Shown: in pieces, positions 61,766 through 64,000 of the stretch
Layout of the letters: the number at the start of each line of letters is the position of its first letter
How positions within the stretch are numbered: the first letter of the stretch is position 1
NCBI RefSeq assembly: GCF_015711605.1
Contig: NZ_JABTEZ010000006.1
Coordinates: 186,001 to 250,000, forward strand
Direction: 5' to 3'
Origin: Planomonospora sp. ID67723
GTDB taxonomy: Bacteria; Actinomycetota; Actinomycetes; Streptosporangiales; Streptosporangiaceae
DNA: 64,000 nt
Made by a program: the position numbers and the translations under genes
The notes under the pieces: generated by a model
Seen by the model: only the letters and a program-made list of their open reading frames with translations
The model's database searches: none
Told to the model about the DNA's origin: nothing

Positions 61766-62856
61766 CGCCCCCCTGCCTCGGCGTTCTCCTCCGGGCCGAC
61801 CAGCCGGTCGTCGCGGTAGACCAGCGCGCGCCCCGGCCGGGGAACGGCCCAGGCCGGGGCGCCGATCGAGGGCTCCTCCCCCTCGGGGACGACGACCTGG
61901 ACGAGCCGGTCCCCGCTCTCCAGGGTGACGAGGGTCGAGGGGCCGAGGCTCTCCAGGACGGCGACGGAGCCGGGGAAGCCGTCCGGGCGCGGAGTCGCCG
62001 ACAGGTCGGCGTACTCGGGGCGGACGCCGTACACGACCTCCGCCCCGTCCGGCAGGCCGGGCGGGGCGGGCAGGACGGCTCCCGCGACGTGGAGAGCGCG
62101 ACCGGAGCCTCCCCCGACGACCCTGCCGGGCAGCAGGTTCATCGGGGTGGAGCCGATGAAGGAGGCGACGAAGGTGGTGGCGGGCCGGTGGAAGATCTCG
62201 GCGGGGGCGCCGACCTGGGTGATCCGCCCGGCGTCCATGACGGCGATCCGGTGCGCCAGGGCCAGGGCCTCGCCCTGGTCGTGGGTGACGAAGACGGTGG
62301 TGACGCCGAGCTCGTCCTGCAGCCGCTTGAGGAAGGTGCGGGCCTCCAGGCGCAGACGGGCGTCGAGGTTGGACAGCGGCTCGTCGAAGAGGAACACCTT
62401 GGGGCGGCAGGCGATGGCGCGGGCCAGGGCGACGCGCTGCTGCTGGCCGCCGGAGAGCTGCCCCGGACGGCGGCCGAGCAGCTCCGACAGGCTGAGCCGG
62501 CCGGCGACCTCGGCCGCGGCGGCCTCCCGGCGGGCGCGCGGCACCTTGCGGATGCGCAGCGGGTAGGCGATGTTGGCGGTGACGTCCATGTGCGGGAAGA
62601 GGGCGTAGTCCTGGAAGACCATGGCGACGTCGCGCCGGCCCGGCGGGAGCGCGGTCACGTCGGTCCCGCCGATGGCGATCGTGCCGGAGGTGGGCGTCTC
62701 CAGCCCGGCGATGCTGCGCAGCAGCGTGGTCTTGCCGCAGCCGGAGGGGCCCAGCAGGGCGAAGAACTCGCCCTCGCCGACCTCCAGGTCGAGGGAGTCC
62801 AGCGCCCGGACCCCGCCGGTGAACACCTTGGTCAGGCCGTGCAGGGAGATCGTCAC
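61759..62856 (-). CDS. ABC transporter ATP-binding protein, MalK/UgpC type
   Basis: 365 residues. Walker A GPSGCGKT, Q-loop MVFQDYALFPHMDV, signature LSGGQQQRVALA, Walker B VFLFDEPLSNLDA, H-loop FVTHDQGEAL, and a C-terminal TOBE region (about 240-340). Such subunits energise sugar or glycerol-phosphate importers. GTG start, overlapping the permease by 4 bp. Stops in the 14-bp repeat region. Confidence 0.94.
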   Translation of the reverse strand: MTISLHGLTKVFTGGVRALDSLDLEVGEGEFFALLGPSGCGKTTLLRSIAGLETPTSGTIAIGGTDVTALPPGRRDVAMVFQDYALFPHMDVTANIAYPLRIRKVPRARREAAAAEVAGRLSLSELLGRRPGQLSGGQQQRVALARAIACRPKVFLFDEPLSNLDARLRLEARTFLKRLQDELGVTTVFVTHDQGEALALAHRIAVMDAGRITQVGAPAEIFHRPATTFVASFIGSTPMNLLPGRVVGGGSGRALHVAGAVLPAPPGLPDGAEVVYGVRPEYADLSATPRPDGFPGSVAVLESLGPSTLVTLESGDRLVQVVVPEGEEPSIGAPAWAVPRPGRALVYRDDRLVGPEENAEAGGRT

Positions 62857-63677
62857 TGTTTGAGCCCTCCGTGGAGGCGGAAGCCGTACCGGCCGCTGAC
62901 GAACAGGTACATCACCACCACCGGCAGCGAGTAGAGCAGCGAGAACGTGGAGATGAGGTCGAGGTTGGGCTGGCCGCCCTCGGTGTAGAGGGTGTAGAGG
63001 ATCACCGCGCTGGGCGACTTGGCCGGATCACGCAGCAGGATGTACTGCATCAGGAAGCCGCCCCAGACGCTGGCCACGGCCCAGACCACGATGGTGGCCA
63101 GACCCGGACGCACCACCGGGACCACGATGTGCCGCAGGATCTGCAGCGGCGAGGCGCCGAACACCCGGGCGGACTCCTCGTAGGAGGTGGGGGTGGCGTC
63201 CATGAAGTCCTTCAGGATGAAGATCGCCGCGGGGAGCAGGCCGCCGGAGACGACGAGGATCACGCCGAGATGGGTGTCGATCAGGCCGAGCCGGGAGGCC
63301 AGCTCGAAGATCGGCACCATCGCGGCGGTGCCGGTGACGACGGAGGAGAGCAGGAGCAGCACGTACAGCAGGACGTCACGGCCGGGCACCCGGACGCGGG
63401 ACAGGGCGTAGGCGGCCAGCGCGGCCAGGACGACCACGATGAGCGCGGCGCCGCCGGCCTGGATGACGGAGTTGCCGATGGAGCCGAGCGCGTAGGGGTT
63501 GTCGAGGACGGCGCGGAAGTTGGCGAGGGTGAACTCCGGGATGGAGACGGTGATGGAGGGGTGGGCGTCGAAGGGGGCGGAGGCCAGCCAGAGCATCGGC
63601 AGGGCGAAGAAGGCGGCGACGAGGGCGAGGAAGACGGCCGCGGCGATCCGGCCGAGGGCGTGGCGGACGGCGTTCAT
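62853..63677 (-). CDS. Sugar ABC transporter permease, MalG type
   Basis: 274 residues, six hydrophobic segments. N-terminal helix then LPMLWLASAPFDAHPS and the cytoplasmic EAA loop near 185 (YEESARVFGASPLQILRHIVVPVVRPG, with ESA...G). Permease partner of the MalF-type gene upstream and the ATPase downstream. ATG start at 63677; its last codons overlap the ATPase start. Confidence 0.93.
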   Translation of the reverse strand: MNAVRHALGRIAAAVFLALVAAFFALPMLWLASAPFDAHPSITVSIPEFTLANFRAVLDNPYALGSIGNSVIQAGGAALIVVVLAALAAYALSRVRVPGRDVLLYVLLLLSSVVTGTAAMVPIFELASRLGLIDTHLGVILVVSGGLLPAAIFILKDFMDATPTSYEESARVFGASPLQILRHIVVPVVRPGLATIVVWAVASVWGGFLMQYILLRDPAKSPSAVILYTLYTEGGQPNLDLISTFSLLYSLPVVVMYLFVSGRYGFRLHGGLKQ

Positions 63678-64000
63678 CCGGAGGCCTCCCGGCGGCCGGG
63701 GGCGAGGGCGGAGGCGGGGGCGCGGTTGCGGAGCAGGCGCAGATAGGCCAGCGCGAAGACGAGGTTGATCAGGAGGATGAGGAAGGAGACGGCGGCGCCG
63801 AAGCCGAGCTGCCCGCCGCGCAGCGCGGTGGTGTAGACGTAGAACGGCAGGATCTCCGAGCGCCCTTCCGGACCGCCCGCGGTGATGAGGAACGGCGTGA
63901 AGTCGTTGAAGGTCCACAGGCTGATCAGCAGCATGTTGGTCAGGACGTGGCCCTTGATGCGGGGCAGGACCACATCGCGTAGCTGCTGGAAGGCGGAGGC
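63674..64000 (-). CDS. Sugar ABC transporter permease, MalF type, partial
   Basis: Only the last 108 codons lie in the window; the frame runs on past the right edge. The visible part has the end of the EAA loop (ASAFQQLRDVVLPRIKG), then LWTFNDFTPFLITAGGP (typical MalF-family segment) and two membrane segments. The remaining sugar genes, including a binding protein, should lie just to the right. Confidence 0.9.
   Translation of the reverse strand, partial: ASAFQQLRDVVLPRIKGHVLTNMLLISLWTFNDFTPFLITAGGPEGRSEILPFYVYTTALRGGQLGFGAAVSFLILLINLVFALAYLRLLRNRAPASALAPGRREASG

Overview
The window is about 72-74% GC by eye, with GTG and TTG starts, ATGA/GTGA gene overlaps and a Pup-proteasome system (pup, dop, ARC/Mpa ATPase). 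This combination points to an actinomycete, probably of the Streptosporangiales or a relative; genus is inference. I see no rRNA, tRNA, CRISPR array, phage or insertion sequence. All genes look intact except the one cut by the right edge.

Layout. (1) 0-5.4 kb: a universal stress protein divergent from B12-dependent methionine synthase metH, then a HAD phosphatase and a small membrane protein. (2) 5.6-17.8 kb: two tandem complete oligopeptide/dipeptide ABC transporter operons, each with a lipoprotein binding protein, two permeases and two ATPases, separated by a strong hairpin. (3) 17.8-24.8 kb: regulators, comprising a membrane GGDEF protein, two LysR regulators divergent from a GNAT and a RidA-like gene, and a NarL-type two-component pair. 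(4) 24.9-27.1 kb: a RecB-like Fe-S nuclease and a site-2 protease. These normally sit beside the proteasome locus. (5) 27.2-38.6 kb: a FAD protein/membrane protein/FHA operon, a cation-proton antiporter, a soluble Ser/Thr kinase, TetR, a PfkB kinase with a class-III aminotransferase, a GAF protein and a double GNAT. (6) 38.7-44.5 kb: trmI, ARC ATPase, an acyltransferase and dop. (7) 44.6-50.6 kb: a cobalamin riboswitch followed by cbtB, cbtA, a histidine phosphatase, a chelatase-like AAA/VWA protein, cobO and cobB. (8) 50.7-56.3 kb: a GGDEF-EAL protein, two soluble kinases, a membrane protein under a double operator, and pup. (9) 56.5-64 kb, minus strand: a sugar-uptake and glycoside-degradation operon with two permeases (one partial), a MalK/UgpC-type ATPase, a PHP hydrolase, a Gfo/Idh oxidoreductase and a GH38 alpha-mannosidase.

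How it fits together. The familiar actinobacterial order nuclease - M50 protease - trmI - ARC - dop - pup is kept, but it is split by two blocks of 11-12 kb, and the 20S proteasome genes prcB/prcA do not follow pup in this window. One split is a complete B12-controlled cobalt uptake and corrin-ring amidation/adenosylation operon, placed between dop and pup. Three soluble kinases (two with altered catalytic loops), an FHA protein and two c-di-GMP proteins make it signalling-rich. Several intergenic spaces carry clear dyads, terminator hairpins or short tandem repeats. The most unusual is a 14-bp tandem repeat that duplicates the start codon of the PHP hydrolase gene.
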